Assembly: GCF_001729485.1 (NCBI RefSeq) | Contig: NZ_CP017157.1 | Span: forward strand, 4,154,001 to 4,218,000 | Direction of reading: 5' to 3' | Source of the DNA: Streptomyces lydicus | GTDB lineage: Bacteria > Actinomycetota > Actinomycetes > Streptomycetales > Streptomycetaceae | Length of the DNA: 64,000 nucleotides | Shown here: positions 1 to 9,371 of the stretch, one piece after another | How positions within the stretch are numbered: position 1 is the first letter of the stretch | Layout: the number at the start of each line of letters is the position of its first letter | Program-made: the position numbers and the translations under genes | The notes under the pieces: model-generated | What the model was told of the DNA's origin: nothing | The model's input: the letters and a program-made list of their open reading frames with translations, nothing else | Database searches by the model: none

Positions 1-1084
1 CCAGGATCCGGTCGACCTCCGCCAGCAGCGCGCCGTGCAGCTGCCACTCGCGGGGATGCTGCCGCACGCCGTCGAGCAGCAGGTGCGCCACCACCTCGCG
101 GCTCTCCCGGCTGGCGGCCAGCTCCCGGACGAGCTGGCTCTCGGCCTCCTCGGCGTTCGCGCTGACCTGCGTGGTGATGAGGACGGCGAAACTCTCGACG
201 GCGCGGGCCATGTGGCCGAACAGCTCCCGCAGCGCGCTGGCGATGTCCTCGGAGAAGAGCGGCTCGTCCGTCCGCGCCTTGGCGAGGTCGGTGAGCGTGC
301 GGCAGACCGTACGGATCACCACCGCCGAGATCTCCAGGGTGTCCAGCCCGGTGCGCAGTACGACGCGGGAGAGCAGGCCCTCCTTGACGCGGGGGTTGAG
401 CCGGAGGCTGTCCTCGGCCTGCCGCAGCGCCGCATCCACCTCCACCACGTCGTGGTCCAGCCGCCGCGCCTCGTGCAGCCGCTCCGCTGCCTCCGCCACG
501 GTGGTGTGGCCGGTCACCTCGGCGCCGAGCTTCAGCAGCAGGTCCCGCATCCGGCGGGCGAGGGCCTCGATGGCCTCGCTGGCGGGCTGCACCCATACGG
601 GCGGCACGAACAGCATGTTGAAGAGCAGTCCGACGACCGCCCCGATCAGTGTCTCCAGCACCCGGTCCCAGGCCGTCGCGGCCACCCGCGTCGTCGTCAC
701 CCCCAGCACCAGCATCGCGCTGATCGCCACCTCGGGGACGAACTCGCCGGCCTTGACGAAGCGCCCGATGACCAGCGACGCCAGGATGATCAGCCCCAGG
801 CTCCACCAGGTCAGCCCCACCAGGGAGCTGAAACCGATGGCGATGACCACCCCCACCACCACGGCGTTCACCCTGCGCACGCTGGTGGTCAGGGTCGTGT
901 ACAGCGTGACCTGCACGACCAGCAGGGCGGTCAGCGGTGCGGTCAGCGGCGCCGGCTCGCTGCTCAGGGCCAGCGCGACGACGTACGAGATCACCGCGGC
1001 AATGGTCGAGCGGAAGGTCTGCGCGACCACGGGCTCGGTGTGCCGCCGGACGAGATCCAGCAGGGGGTCGGTAACTTCTCGCAC
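1..1084 (-). CDS. FUSC family (aromatic acid exporter-like) membrane protein, 3' part cut by window edge
   Basis: About 361 codons are visible and the gene runs off the left edge. Reading the minus strand from a GTG at 1084 gives a short cytoplasmic start, then several hydrophobic segments in the first 150 residues (for example SSLVGLTWWSLGLIILASLV), ending near FNMLFVPPVWV, then a long charged helical domain. This arrangement of a compact membrane block followed by a soluble helical domain is that of fusaric acid resistance/aromatic acid exporter (FUSC) proteins, inferred to move small organic acids out of the cell. An AAGGAGA ribosome site lies about 6 bases before the GTG. It is divergent from the Tat-exported protein at 1232. 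Substrate cannot be told from sequence. Confidence 0.75.
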   Translation of the reverse strand, partial: MREVTDPLLDLVRRHTEPVVAQTFRSTIAAVISYVVALALSSEPAPLTAPLTALLVVQVTLYTTLTTSVRRVNAVVVGVVIAIGFSSLVGLTWWSLGLIILASLVIGRFVKAGEFVPEVAISAMLVLGVTTTRVAATAWDRVLETLIGAVVGLLFNMLFVPPVWVQPASEAIEALARRMRDLLLKLGAEVTGHTTVAEAAERLHEARRLDHDVVEVDAALRQAEDSLRLNPRVKEGLLSRVVLRTGLDTLEISAVVIRTVCRTLTDLAKARTDEPLFSEDIASALRELFGHMARAVESFAVLITTQVSANAEEAESQLVRELAASRESREVVAHLLLDGVRQHPREWQLHGALLAEVDRIL

Positions 1085-1231
1085 CTTTTGTCTCCTTCCC
1101 ACCTTTCGCCTCAGGAGCAACATCGACGGCCGCCGTACCCGCATTCGGGTGCCCCGGGTCGTCCGCCGGCGCGCCCGCCCCCACGATCGTTCTGACGGCA
1201 GGACGGACGGCGGGTGCGTGGGAGCGGTGCG

Positions 1232-2920
1232 ATGGACGACGGCGCGGAGCACGGCAGGGACCGTGCGGCGGGCGGCGGTTCCGCGGGCGGTGGCCTGGAC
1301 CGCCGGCACTTCCTCGGGGCCGCCGCGGCGGGCGCCGCCGGAGTCGCCGTCGGCAGCACCGCCGGCTGCGACACCACGGCCGGGAACCCCGGCGCGACCG
1401 GCACCCCCGGCGCCGGCCCCTCGGACCTCGCCGCGGAGCGCCGGCGCCCGGGCAGCCCCGACTGGCGGATCCGCTCGACCGGCCCGCCCGACGCCGTCGA
1501 GGGCTACACCGACAGGGCAAGCGTCCGGCCGGGGGAGGGGTTCGGGCTGTACGTGTCGACCACCGCCCCCGGCTTCCGCGTCTCCGCCTACCGGGTCGGC
1601 TGGTACGGCGGGGCCGAGGCCCGGCTCGTCTGGCGCTCGGGCCGGATCGCGGGACGGGCCCAGCGCCACCCGCACGTACTGCCCGGCATCCGCAGCGTAC
1701 GGGCGGACTGGCCGCGGACCCTCGCCGTCCCCACCGACGGCTGGCCGCCGGGTGCCTATCTGCTCCGCCTGGACGCCGACCACGGTCACCAGCGCTATGT
1801 GCCGCTGGTCGTCCGCTCCGCCACCACCGCGGGCCGCACCGTCCTGATGCACGCCGTGGCGACCTGGCAGGCGTACAACAGGTGGGGCGGCTACAACCTC
1901 TACGCGGGTCAGGACGGCGGGTACGGGACGCGGTCGCTGGAAGTCAGCTTCGACCGGCCCTACGACGCCGACGGCGCCGAGAAGTTCCTGGTCTACGAGC
2001 GCGCGGTGGTGGTCCTCGCGGAACGGCTCGGGCTCCCCCTGGCCTACACCACCGGCCTGGACGTCCACCGCGACCCCTCGGCGCTGCGGGGCGCCACGGC
2101 GGTGCTGTCGCTCGGCCACGACGAGTACTGGACGCCGCAGCAGCGCCGGCACGTCACCCTGGCCCGCGACGCCGGCACCAACCTGGCCTTCCTGGGGGCC
2201 AACGCCTGCTTCCGCCGGGTCAGACTGGAGCCCGGCCCGTCCGGCGCGGTACGCACCGTCGTCTGCTACAAGACCGCCTACCGCGACGACCCGTACTTCG
2301 CCGCGCACCGCGACCAGCCGACCCACGACTTCCGCCAACCGCCCGCCGCCGCCCCGGAGTCCTCCCTCACCGGCGTCTTCTACGAGGGCTACCCGACCGA
2401 CGCCCCCTACGTCGTGCACAACGCCGACCACTGGCTCTTCGCCGGCACCGGAGCCCGGCGCGGCGACTCCTTCGAGCATCTCGTCGGGGTGGAGTACGAC
2501 CGGGTCACCCCCGACGCGCCCACCCCGTCGGCGCTGGAGATCATCGCGCACTCGCCGCTGGTCTGCGCGGGTCGCAGCAGCCACTCCGACTCCGCGTACT
2601 ACACCGTGCCGAGCGGCGCCGGCGTCTTCTCCTCCGGGACGATGCGCTGGGTCGAGGGCCTGATGGCCGGAAGCCGTGCGGACGGCCGCGACCACGGCAT
2701 GGACGCGCGCACCGGAGCGTTCGTCACCCGCACCACCGAGAACCTGCTGCGGGCCTTCGCGGAGGGGCCGGCCGCCCGGACCCGCCCGGGCCCACGGAGC
2801 AACGTGCGGAGCGTGTACCCCGTCCAGGGCGCCTCTGGCGTCAGTACCCGGCCGGGCGCACCAGCCCCGTCTCGTACGCGAACACCGCGGCCTGCGTCCG
2901 GTCGCGGAGGTTCAGTTTGA
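1232..2920 (+). CDS. Tat-exported N,N-dimethylformamidase beta subunit-like protein
   Basis: 562 residues from ATG 1232, which has GGGAGC upstream; a GTG at 1214 is in frame but has no better site. The N-terminus holds a twin-arginine signal (DRRHFLG followed by an Ala/Gly-rich core and a Cys that could be a lipobox). The body carries blocks such as RVGWYGG, YNRWGGYNLY, LSLGHDEYWT and LGANACFRRV that I associate with the C-terminal domain of the DMFase large (beta) subunit family. Substrate is unknown: most Streptomyces members are unstudied and need not hydrolyse dimethylformamide. The last 25 or so residues are low complexity and the reading frame overlaps the 3' end of the convergent response regulator by 80 bases, so the tail may be simple read-through to the next stop. 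Confidence 0.75.
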   Translation: MDDGAEHGRDRAAGGGSAGGGLDRRHFLGAAAAGAAGVAVGSTAGCDTTAGNPGATGTPGAGPSDLAAERRRPGSPDWRIRSTGPPDAVEGYTDRASVRPGEGFGLYVSTTAPGFRVSAYRVGWYGGAEARLVWRSGRIAGRAQRHPHVLPGIRSVRADWPRTLAVPTDGWPPGAYLLRLDADHGHQRYVPLVVRSATTAGRTVLMHAVATWQAYNRWGGYNLYAGQDGGYGTRSLEVSFDRPYDADGAEKFLVYERAVVVLAERLGLPLAYTTGLDVHRDPSALRGATAVLSLGHDEYWTPQQRRHVTLARDAGTNLAFLGANACFRRVRLEPGPSGAVRTVVCYKTAYRDDPYFAAHRDQPTHDFRQPPAAAPESSLTGVFYEGYPTDAPYVVHNADHWLFAGTGARRGDSFEHLVGVEYDRVTPDAPTPSALEIIAHSPLVCAGRSSHSDSAYYTVPSGAGVFSSGTMRWVEGLMAGSRADGRDHGMDARTGAFVTRTTENLLRAFAEGPAARTRPGPRSNVRSVYPVQGASGVSTRPGAPAPSRTRTPRPASGRGGSV

Positions 2921-3515
2921 CCAGGATCCGGCCCACATGCGTCTTGACGGTCTGCTCCGCCACCACGAGCCGTTCGGCTATCTCGCCGTTGGACAACCCC
3001 TGGGCGATCAGGGACAGCACCTCGGTCTCCCGCGCCGTCAGCTCGCCGACGCGTTCCCTCGCCGGCGCCCGCGGCGTACGGGTGATCCGGGAGAACTCGG
3101 CGATCAGCCGCTTGGTGACGTTCGGGGCGAGCAGCGCGTCACCGGACGCCACCACCCGCACCGCATGGGCGAGTTCGGCCGCCGAGGCGTCCTTCAGCAA
3201 GAAGCCCGAGGCGCCCGCGCGCAGCGCCTCGTAGACGTACTCGTCGAGGTCGAAGGTGGTCAGCACCAGGACCTTGACGGTGGCGTCGGCCGGCCCGGTG
3301 ATCCGGCCGGTCGCCTCGATCCCGCCGAGCCGGGGCATCCGGACGTCCATCAGGACGACGTCCGGGGCGAGTTCGGCGACCTTGGCGATGGCGTCGAGGC
3401 CGTCCACGGCCTGGCCGACGACCTCGATGCCCGGCTCCGCGTTGAGCAGCACGGTGAACCCCTGGCGGACCATCACCTGGTCGTCGGCGATCAGCACGCG
3501 GATGGGGGTCGTCAT
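2841..3515 (-). CDS. NarL/FixJ-type response regulator
   Basis: 224 residues. The receiver domain (about 5-120) has the acidic pair D11-D12, phospho-acceptor D57 in VVLMDVRMP, and the switch Lys in FLLKDAS. A LuxR-type helix-turn-helix follows (about 158-205; LTARETEVLSLIAQGLSN). It is the last gene of an overlapping minus-strand operon: its ATG overlaps the kinase stop as ATGA, so the pair is almost certainly a cognate two-component system acting in the cytoplasm on DNA. Targets are not visible, but co-transcription with an acyltransferase and an exported alpha/beta hydrolase suggests envelope functions. Confidence 0.95.
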   Translation of the reverse strand: MTTPIRVLIADDQVMVRQGFTVLLNAEPGIEVVGQAVDGLDAIAKVAELAPDVVLMDVRMPRLGGIEATGRITGPADATVKVLVLTTFDLDEYVYEALRAGASGFLLKDASAAELAHAVRVVASGDALLAPNVTKRLIAEFSRITRTPRAPARERVGELTARETEVLSLIAQGLSNGEIAERLVVAEQTVKTHVGRILVKLNLRDRTQAAVFAYETGLVRPAGY

Positions 3516-4858
3516 GGGGTGTCCTCGAGGGGCGTGGGGGCGGCGGGTTGCGGGACGGCGACGGGCAGGACGGCGGTCACCTCGTAACCGCCGTCGGGCG
3601 TGGGGCCGGCGGCCAGCTCGCCGCCGAGCATGGCGGCGCGTTCGCGCATCCCCAGCAGCCCGTGCCCGGAACCGGACGGGGGCGGGGCCGGGCCGTCCGG
3701 GGCGGAATTGGTGATCCGCAGGGTGAGGCCCTCGTGGTGGTGGCCGACCGTCAACCGTACCGTCGCTCCCGGCGCGTGCCGCATCGCGTTGCTCAGCGCC
3801 TCCTGCACGATGCGGAACGCCGACAGCTCGACGCCGGGCGCGAGCGGACGCGGTGCGCCCACCGTCTCGGTGGTGACCGTGACCCCGGCGCCGCGCACCT
3901 TGCCGATCAGTTCGTCCAGCCGGTCGAGGGTGGGCTGCGGGGCATGCCGGACGCCGTGCGCCAGGGCGTCCTCCGAGCGCAGGACGCCCAGCACCCGCCG
4001 CAGTTCGGCCAGCGCCTCGACGGCGTTCTCCCGGATGCCCGCGAGGTTCTCCCGCAGCTCGTCCGACGGGTTCTCCACCAGGTGCGGGGCGACCTGCGCC
4101 TGGATGGAGATGACGGACATGTGGTGGGCCACCACGTCGTGCAGCTCCCGGGCGATCCGGTTGCGCTCCTCCAGCAGGGTGCGCCGGGCCCGCTCCTCGG
4201 CGGTGAGCACCTCCTGCTCCGTGAGCTTGGCCCGGGCCACCCAACGGCCGCGCAGCGCGGCGCCGACGACCACCGCGGTGACCGGAACCGGCACGGCACC
4301 GCCGAGGTCGTACTGGTGCGGCCGGGTGAGCACGAGCCCGCAGACCGCCCCCGCCACGAGGCTGAACACCAGGGCCTCGACCGCCACTCGGGGACGGTGC
4401 CGGAACGCGAGCAGGAACAGCACCCCGCCCTGCACGATGATCGCCGTCGACGACCACAAATAGAGCGCCTCGTGCGGAATGCGGGGATCCGTGCCCCAGG
4501 TGACGACGACCATCGTGACCGTGACCACCCACCAGGCGGGCACCGGCCGGAACATCGCGACGACGAGTGCCACCGCCTGACCCACGCCGATCAGCAAGGC
4601 GTAGGACGGATCCAGCCCGTAACGGGAGGAGAGCCAGTCCACGTCGAAAACGGCCACGCCCACGGCGGTCAGCACCCACAGCACCGCGAACGCCGGCAGC
4701 CAGTCCAGCCAGCTCGGCTCCTGGATGCGCGGCAGCGGAGCGCCCTTCAGCGTGCAGAGATCCTCGCGCAGCGTACGCGGCAGCGCCCGCAGCGCCGCCC
4801 CGAGCCGCCGCCACCCGCGCTTCCCACCCCCCGATTTCACGGAGGACACCTTAGACAC
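3512..4858 (-). CDS. Two-component sensor histidine kinase (HisKA_3 type)
   Basis: About 448 residues from GTG 4858; in-frame GTGs at 4849 and 4840 are alternatives. Five or six membrane segments lie between residues 50 and 205, with no sizeable extracellular sensor domain, so sensing is probably within the membrane. The dimerisation helix carries phospho-acceptor H240 in RIARELHDVVAHH, followed by an HATPase domain with an N-box (ALSNAMRHA) and GHGLLGMRER. This is the NarX-like/DesK-like architecture common in actinomycetes. The start overlaps the acyltransferase stop by 8 bases and the stop overlaps the response regulator start by 4 bases, implying translational coupling along the operon. 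Confidence 0.93.
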   Translation of the reverse strand: MSKVSSVKSGGGKRGWRRLGAALRALPRTLREDLCTLKGAPLPRIQEPSWLDWLPAFAVLWVLTAVGVAVFDVDWLSSRYGLDPSYALLIGVGQAVALVVAMFRPVPAWWVVTVTMVVVTWGTDPRIPHEALYLWSSTAIIVQGGVLFLLAFRHRPRVAVEALVFSLVAGAVCGLVLTRPHQYDLGGAVPVPVTAVVVGAALRGRWVARAKLTEQEVLTAEERARRTLLEERNRIARELHDVVAHHMSVISIQAQVAPHLVENPSDELRENLAGIRENAVEALAELRRVLGVLRSEDALAHGVRHAPQPTLDRLDELIGKVRGAGVTVTTETVGAPRPLAPGVELSAFRIVQEALSNAMRHAPGATVRLTVGHHHEGLTLRITNSAPDGPAPPPSGSGHGLLGMRERAAMLGGELAAGPTPDGGYEVTAVLPVAVPQPAAPTPLEDTP

Positions 4859-6023
4859 GTCGGGCCCCCGCCACCGGGGCGGGCCGGTGTCCGGCCACCA
4901 CCCGGCTGCCGCCGCGGTGTTGCCGCCGCCCCTGCTCGTACCGGCGGAACGCGGCCCAGCACACCAGCAGCGCGGCCGCGAACAGCGGCAGCCACGCGAG
5001 CCGGGCGAGCACCCAGCCGGCCCCGTCGGGCACGGTGTGCAGGCCGGGCAGCGGCTCACCGGCCAGCAGCCCGAGTGCCGTCACCGCCATCATCGCCGTC
5101 TGGTGCCACAGGAAGACCGTCATCGCCCAGAGGTTGACCAGCGCCACCGCGGCCCAGAGCGCCGGACGCCGCAGCACCCGCCGCAGCGGACCGACGAGCA
5201 GCAGGGCCGCCCCGCACTGCGCCAGCCCGAAGGTGACCGCCGCCAGGGTGGGCGGGTTGAGGTTGGAGACCGCGGCACCGGGCACCCCGACCATCGAGGC
5301 CGGATAGCCGCCGCACACGACGAGCCCGGCGGTGGCGACGGCGCCGCCGCCCAGCAGCCCCCACCCGGTCGTCCGGCTCCGCAGCCCGCCGCGCGCCCAG
5401 GCGGCCCCCAGGCAGTACGGGACCAGCCACCCGGCGGCCACATTGATCCAGCCCGGCCAGGCGGGCCCGCCCAGGCCGAACCGCACCAGATCGACGTGCA
5501 GGACGACGGCCAGCGGCCACAGCGGGTGCAGCCGGGCGACCAGCGGCGTCGCGGCCGTCAGTGCGGCGAAGACCAGCAGGAACCAGAGCGGGGACAGCAC
5601 CAGCTTGCCCAGCGCGCCTACCGTCTCCAGCCCGGCGCCGGAGGCGAGCAGCGCCCCCGCGACCACGCTCCACACCGTCACCACGGCCGCGACGGGCCGG
5701 AACAGCCTGGTCAACCGGTCGCCCAACCACCGCCGGTACGACCCGCCCGCGGACCGGGCGGCGGCGTAACTGCGCGCCCCCACCTGCCCGCCCACCAGGA
5801 AGAAGACCGCCAGGGTCTGGAACACCCAGGAGACCGGGGCGAGTTGTGGCAGATAGTGCAGCGGACTCTCGGCGTGCACCCGGCCGCTGTCGGCGACCAG
5901 CGCGGTCACCAGCCAGTGCCCGAGCACCACGCCGAGGATCGCGACCGCGCGCAGGGCGTCGACGGCACGGTCACGGTCGGCGGGCGTGGCGGCGTCGATC
6001 CGCCGGACGAGGTCACGCAGCAC
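4851..6023 (-). CDS. Acyltransferase family membrane protein (acyltransferase 3-like)
   Basis: 390 residues from GTG 6023, which sits 7 bases after GAGGAGG and overlaps the upstream hydrolase stop by 11 bases. The sequence has about ten hydrophobic segments and, near the N-terminus, DALRAVAILGVVLGHW, the usual start of acyltransferase 3 proteins with the R and H residues thought to take part in acyl transfer. A late MTVFLWHQTAMM also fits the family. Such proteins O-acylate sugars, cell-wall polymers or antibiotics at the membrane. Placement ahead of a two-component system suggests an envelope modification controlled by, or sensed by, that system; this is inference. Confidence 0.8.
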   Translation of the reverse strand: MLRDLVRRIDAATPADRDRAVDALRAVAILGVVLGHWLVTALVADSGRVHAESPLHYLPQLAPVSWVFQTLAVFFLVGGQVGARSYAAARSAGGSYRRWLGDRLTRLFRPVAAVVTVWSVVAGALLASGAGLETVGALGKLVLSPLWFLLVFAALTAATPLVARLHPLWPLAVVLHVDLVRFGLGGPAWPGWINVAAGWLVPYCLGAAWARGGLRSRTTGWGLLGGGAVATAGLVVCGGYPASMVGVPGAAVSNLNPPTLAAVTFGLAQCGAALLLVGPLRRVLRRPALWAAVALVNLWAMTVFLWHQTAMMAVTALGLLAGEPLPGLHTVPDGAGWVLARLAWLPLFAAALLVCWAAFRRYEQGRRQHRGGSRVVAGHRPAPVAGARRV

Positions 6024-6990
6024 GGTGGGCCTCCTCGACCGGGGCCCGCCCGGCGACGATCCGCGCGAGATTGGCCAGGGACAGCGAACCGGGCCGCAGG
6101 TAGTCGCTGTGCCCGCCGCCACCCGCGGCGAAGACCCGGGCCCCGAACTCCGGCGCGACCGGGTCGGTGCCCAACCCGACGGTGACGAAAGGGAGTTCCA
6201 GCTGCCCGTGTGGCACCTGCGCGATCCAGTCGTCCGTGCCCCGCCCGGCCCACACCCGCGCCCGCGTACGGAGCGCGGCGACGCTGTCGGCCCCGGCCCC
6301 CGGACTGCCGTACAGGACGAGGTCGTCCACCGCCAGCCCCGCCGCGGCCCGGCCGCACACCACGGACCCGTACGAGTGGCACAGCGCGACGATCCGCGCC
6401 GTACCCCGTACGGCCCTCAACTCCTGTACGAAGCGCCGCAGATGGGGGGCCACAGCGGTACCGAGGTCCGGCGACACCACCTCGGCGCTCAGCGTGCCCG
6501 GGGTCGCGTACCCCAGCCAGGCGATGACCGCCGACCGGCCGCCCAGCTCCCGTCGCAGCGCCGCCGCCCCGTCCCCGAGCCGCCCGTACCTGTCCAGGCT
6601 GGTATCCGATCCGGGCACCACCACGGCGATCCGCTCGGCCCGCGACAGATCGCCGAAGACCTCGGCGGTACGTCCGCCACCGCGCCCGTCGAAGGCGAGG
6701 AACTGCCGGGCCGGCGCCGCCATCGCCCGCAGCGCGGCAGCCCGCGCCCGGTCCCCGTGCCGGGCGGCCATCCGCGCCGCGGCGCGGATCCCGTCGCGGT
6801 TGACGGCGTACCGCTCGGCGAGCGTCCGGGGAGAGGCGTCCCGCAGCGGCCCGAGCGGCACCGGAACCGGCGCCGGAACGGCCGCGGGACGCGCCGCACC
6901 CGCAACGGGCACGGCCACCGAGGCAACGACAAGAACAGCAAGCAGAGTGCGCAGCAGACGTCTGCGACGCGGGCGGGACGCCATGGTCAT
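6013..6990 (-). CDS. Exported alpha/beta hydrolase (DUF1023-like)
   Basis: 325 residues starting at ATG 6990, preceded by GGAAGGACC. The N-terminus (RPRRRRLLRTLLAVLVVASV) is a basic region plus hydrophobic core ending in an Ala-rich cleavage area, consistent with Sec or Tat export. The catalytic nucleophile is the Ser in LCHSYGS, with a later Asp (GLGTDPVAPEFG) and the His in GGGGHSDYL completing a plausible triad. The NRDGIRAAARMAARHGD segment and the overall shape match actinobacterial DUF1023 hydrolases of unknown substrate. First gene of the operon with acyltransferase, kinase and regulator. Confidence 0.8.
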   Translation of the reverse strand: MTMASRPRRRRLLRTLLAVLVVASVAVPVAGAARPAAVPAPVPVPLGPLRDASPRTLAERYAVNRDGIRAAARMAARHGDRARAAALRAMAAPARQFLAFDGRGGGRTAEVFGDLSRAERIAVVVPGSDTSLDRYGRLGDGAAALRRELGGRSAVIAWLGYATPGTLSAEVVSPDLGTAVAPHLRRFVQELRAVRGTARIVALCHSYGSVVCGRAAAGLAVDDLVLYGSPGAGADSVAALRTRARVWAGRGTDDWIAQVPHGQLELPFVTVGLGTDPVAPEFGARVFAAGGGGHSDYLRPGSLSLANLARIVAGRAPVEEAHRAA

Positions 6991-7128
6991 CGGTCCTTCC
7001 GTACCGGAAGCCGGTCGAGCTTCCGCCACCAGAACCTATGAACCCCGCCCCGTCCCCCACGTCCCACCGTGGAGCTCATTCAACGGGTAGCTCTCAGGTA
7101 GGGGGGTAGGGGGTGCCGCCCGGCGCCC

Positions 7129-8949
7129 TCACCCCCGCCGCACCACCAGTTCGACGTTGCGGTCGGCTGCCGTGCCCGCCATCGCTTCGTGGACGGCGCC
7201 GGAGGGCAGGCCGGTGGCGAGGCCGGGGGTGTTGTAGGCCAGTTCGCGGTAGAGGGCGGCGAGGCCCACCGCGGACAGGTCGTCGAGGTCCGTGCGGTGC
7301 GGGGCCGCGGACTCCACGAGAGTGGCGAAGAGGGACACCGTGCCGTCGTGGTTGTCGACCAGCTCCAGGAGCCGGGCGTGCTGCGGGTAGTCGACGTGGG
7401 AGGCGGTGTTGACCTCCCAGAAGGAACGGGCGGGGGTGGGGTGGGCGTGCGGGGTGATGTGGTTGATGTGGCTGTGACCGTTGATCCAGGCCACCACGTT
7501 CGGGAAGCGGCTCAGCAGGGCGATGACCTCCGCGCCGTCGTGCCGGACCTCGTCGGTACGGGCCGCGTCCGGGCGCCGGGTCATGCTCGGACTGTGGTGG
7601 TGGCTGAAGACCAGGATGTGTGCGTCGTCGGCGCCGGGGTTGCGGACGAGACGGCCGTCCGCGTCGTAGTGGCGGGAACTGTGGGCCGCCAAGGTCGTTT
7701 CGAGCCAACGGAGTTGCTCGGTCCCGAGGGAGCCTTCGAAGTGGCCGCTGCGGTAGGTGGTGTCGATGCTGATGCCGACGACGCCGTCCGCGACGGGGAA
7801 GGAGTAGTACATCCGCTCGCCGTCCAGGTGATTCTCGGTGTACCCGTGGCCCGCCGGTCCCGCTCCGGCGAAGGCCGGGTTCAGGTGTGCGCGGAGGTAG
7901 TCGTGGGGGGTGACCAGCCGTCGGCGTTCATCGGCGGTCACGGTGCGCGCCCTGGCCGCGTTGTGGCTCAGGATCTCCTTGAAGACGGTGCTCTTGGGGT
8001 CGTCGCCGGTGTCCAGCACCTTGACGAAGGCCGCGACGTCGGTGTCCGGTATGGCGAACAGCTTGCGCGCGCCGACGATGTACTCGCCGAGTACGGGGTC
8101 GGCGGGGGCCAGGCAGCCGCCGGGCAGGTCGTCGTGGTTGCCGGGCGTCGAATACCAGGGGATGCGCAGGCCGGGGCTGGTGACGGGCCGGATCGCCGCG
8201 TCGAGGAAGCCGGGGATCTCCGGCAGGCCGCGTCTCTTGTCCTGGTCGCGCAGCGGCTGGTCGGGGTGCCAGTAGAGCGGCAGGCCGCAGTTCTGCACGC
8301 CTTCGTACGCGGCCGGATCGCCCGTGTTGGGGGTGATCCGCCCACCGCTCATCAGGGTGAGGAACCACTCCAGCTCGATCATGGAGTGGTTGTCGATGTT
8401 GTCGCCGGTGGACATGACGAAGGCCGGCGGCCGGCCGGTGTGCGGGCCGCCACCGAGGGCGTTGACCTGCTCCACGAGTGAGACCGCGCCGGCCACCGAC
8501 AGGGCTTCCTGGGCCCGCCAGGACCCGGTCGACCCGGCGCGCAGGAACTCGGTCCGCAGCGGGCTCTGGACGTCGGCCACGTGCAGGTCGGTGAGCTGGA
8601 CGAAGCACGCCAGCGCGGTCCTGCGGTCCTGGCGCCCGGACCGGGCGGCGGCGAGGTCGCCCCGGACGACCAGCGGCCAGCCGGGGCCGGAGGTGAGGCG
8701 CCGGTAGCCGCCGCTGCCGGCCAGCCGCGCCGTCGTGTCGAGCGTCGTGAGGCCGTACGGAGCGGCTCGTCCGGCGCCGCGGCGGGCCGGCGACGGAGCG
8801 GGCGCGGCCGCCGCGGGTCGGGCGCCCGGTTCCGGTGCGCCGCCGCGGCGCTGACCGGGAAGGGCGAATGCGGCGCCGGTTCCCGCGACGGCTGCGCCGG
8901 AAGTGAGGAGGAAGTTGCGACGGTTGGTGGGGGATGCGATACCGGCCAT
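7129..8949 (-). CDS. Tat-exported metallophosphoesterase (TIGR03767 type)
   Basis: 606 residues with a clear twin-arginine signal (NRRNFLLTSGAAVAG) and GGAGGG before the ATG. Calcineurin-like phosphoesterase motifs appear in order: QLTDLHVADV (D-x-H), STGDNIDNHS (GD-x-x-D/N), TPGNHDD (GNHD), FSHHHSP and INGHSHINH (GH-x-H), giving a complete binuclear metal site. Proteins of this length and order in actinobacteria form the TIGR03767 family of secreted metallophosphoesterases; the natural phosphoester is not known. It is monocistronic here, with a 480-base gap upstream. Confidence 0.92.
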   Translation of the reverse strand: MAGIASPTNRRNFLLTSGAAVAGTGAAFALPGQRRGGAPEPGARPAAAAPAPSPARRGAGRAAPYGLTTLDTTARLAGSGGYRRLTSGPGWPLVVRGDLAAARSGRQDRRTALACFVQLTDLHVADVQSPLRTEFLRAGSTGSWRAQEALSVAGAVSLVEQVNALGGGPHTGRPPAFVMSTGDNIDNHSMIELEWFLTLMSGGRITPNTGDPAAYEGVQNCGLPLYWHPDQPLRDQDKRRGLPEIPGFLDAAIRPVTSPGLRIPWYSTPGNHDDLPGGCLAPADPVLGEYIVGARKLFAIPDTDVAAFVKVLDTGDDPKSTVFKEILSHNAARARTVTADERRRLVTPHDYLRAHLNPAFAGAGPAGHGYTENHLDGERMYYSFPVADGVVGISIDTTYRSGHFEGSLGTEQLRWLETTLAAHSSRHYDADGRLVRNPGADDAHILVFSHHHSPSMTRRPDAARTDEVRHDGAEVIALLSRFPNVVAWINGHSHINHITPHAHPTPARSFWEVNTASHVDYPQHARLLELVDNHDGTVSLFATLVESAAPHRTDLDDLSAVGLAALYRELAYNTPGLATGLPSGAVHEAMAGTAADRNVELVVRRG

Positions 8950-9327
8950 GGGGCCCTCCGTGCGGTGGCGGAGAGACCGGCCACCGCGGGTGTCACCAAT
9001 CGGAATTTCTCATTCCGAAGCTTGCGCGGTGTGCGTGGCCGGCAGTTGAACGGGTCCGTAACGCGGAACGCCCATCATCCGTCGGCACGGTCCGCCCGAC
9101 GGGCGACCCCGAATTGATCGACGGGCCGAAGTGAGCTGCGTCGGGTGACCGCCGTCACGGAGCGCGGGGCGCCCGGCTGACCGCCGTCGACCTGCGTCTG
9201 TTCGGGCGGCCCTGGTCGCGCGTGCCGGGTGCGGGGGAGGGGACCATGTGCGGTGCGCCGGAGCGGAGGCGCGAATTCCGGGGCCGCCGCAGCCGCGCCC
9301 CGGACAAGAAAAAAGCCCCGTGCCGAA

Positions 9328-9358
9328 TTGACGGCCGGAGTGTATCTCTGCATATATT
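9328..9358 (+). promoter_or_regulatory. Candidate vegetative promoter of helD-like gene
   Basis: TTGACG at 9328-9333 is followed after 19 bases by TATATT at 9353-9358 (or CATATA after 17). This is unusually close to the sigma-70/HrdB consensus for this DNA and points towards the gene at 9434. Confidence 0.5.
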
Positions 9359-9371
9359 GAGGACTTCTATG

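Noticed and set aside
35..1847. Long plus-strand open frames of 386 and 558 codons
   Set aside because: They are Arg/Ser- and Pro/Gln-rich shadows; the minus strand encodes a convincing FUSC protein and the plus strand from 1232 a Tat-exported protein in another frame.
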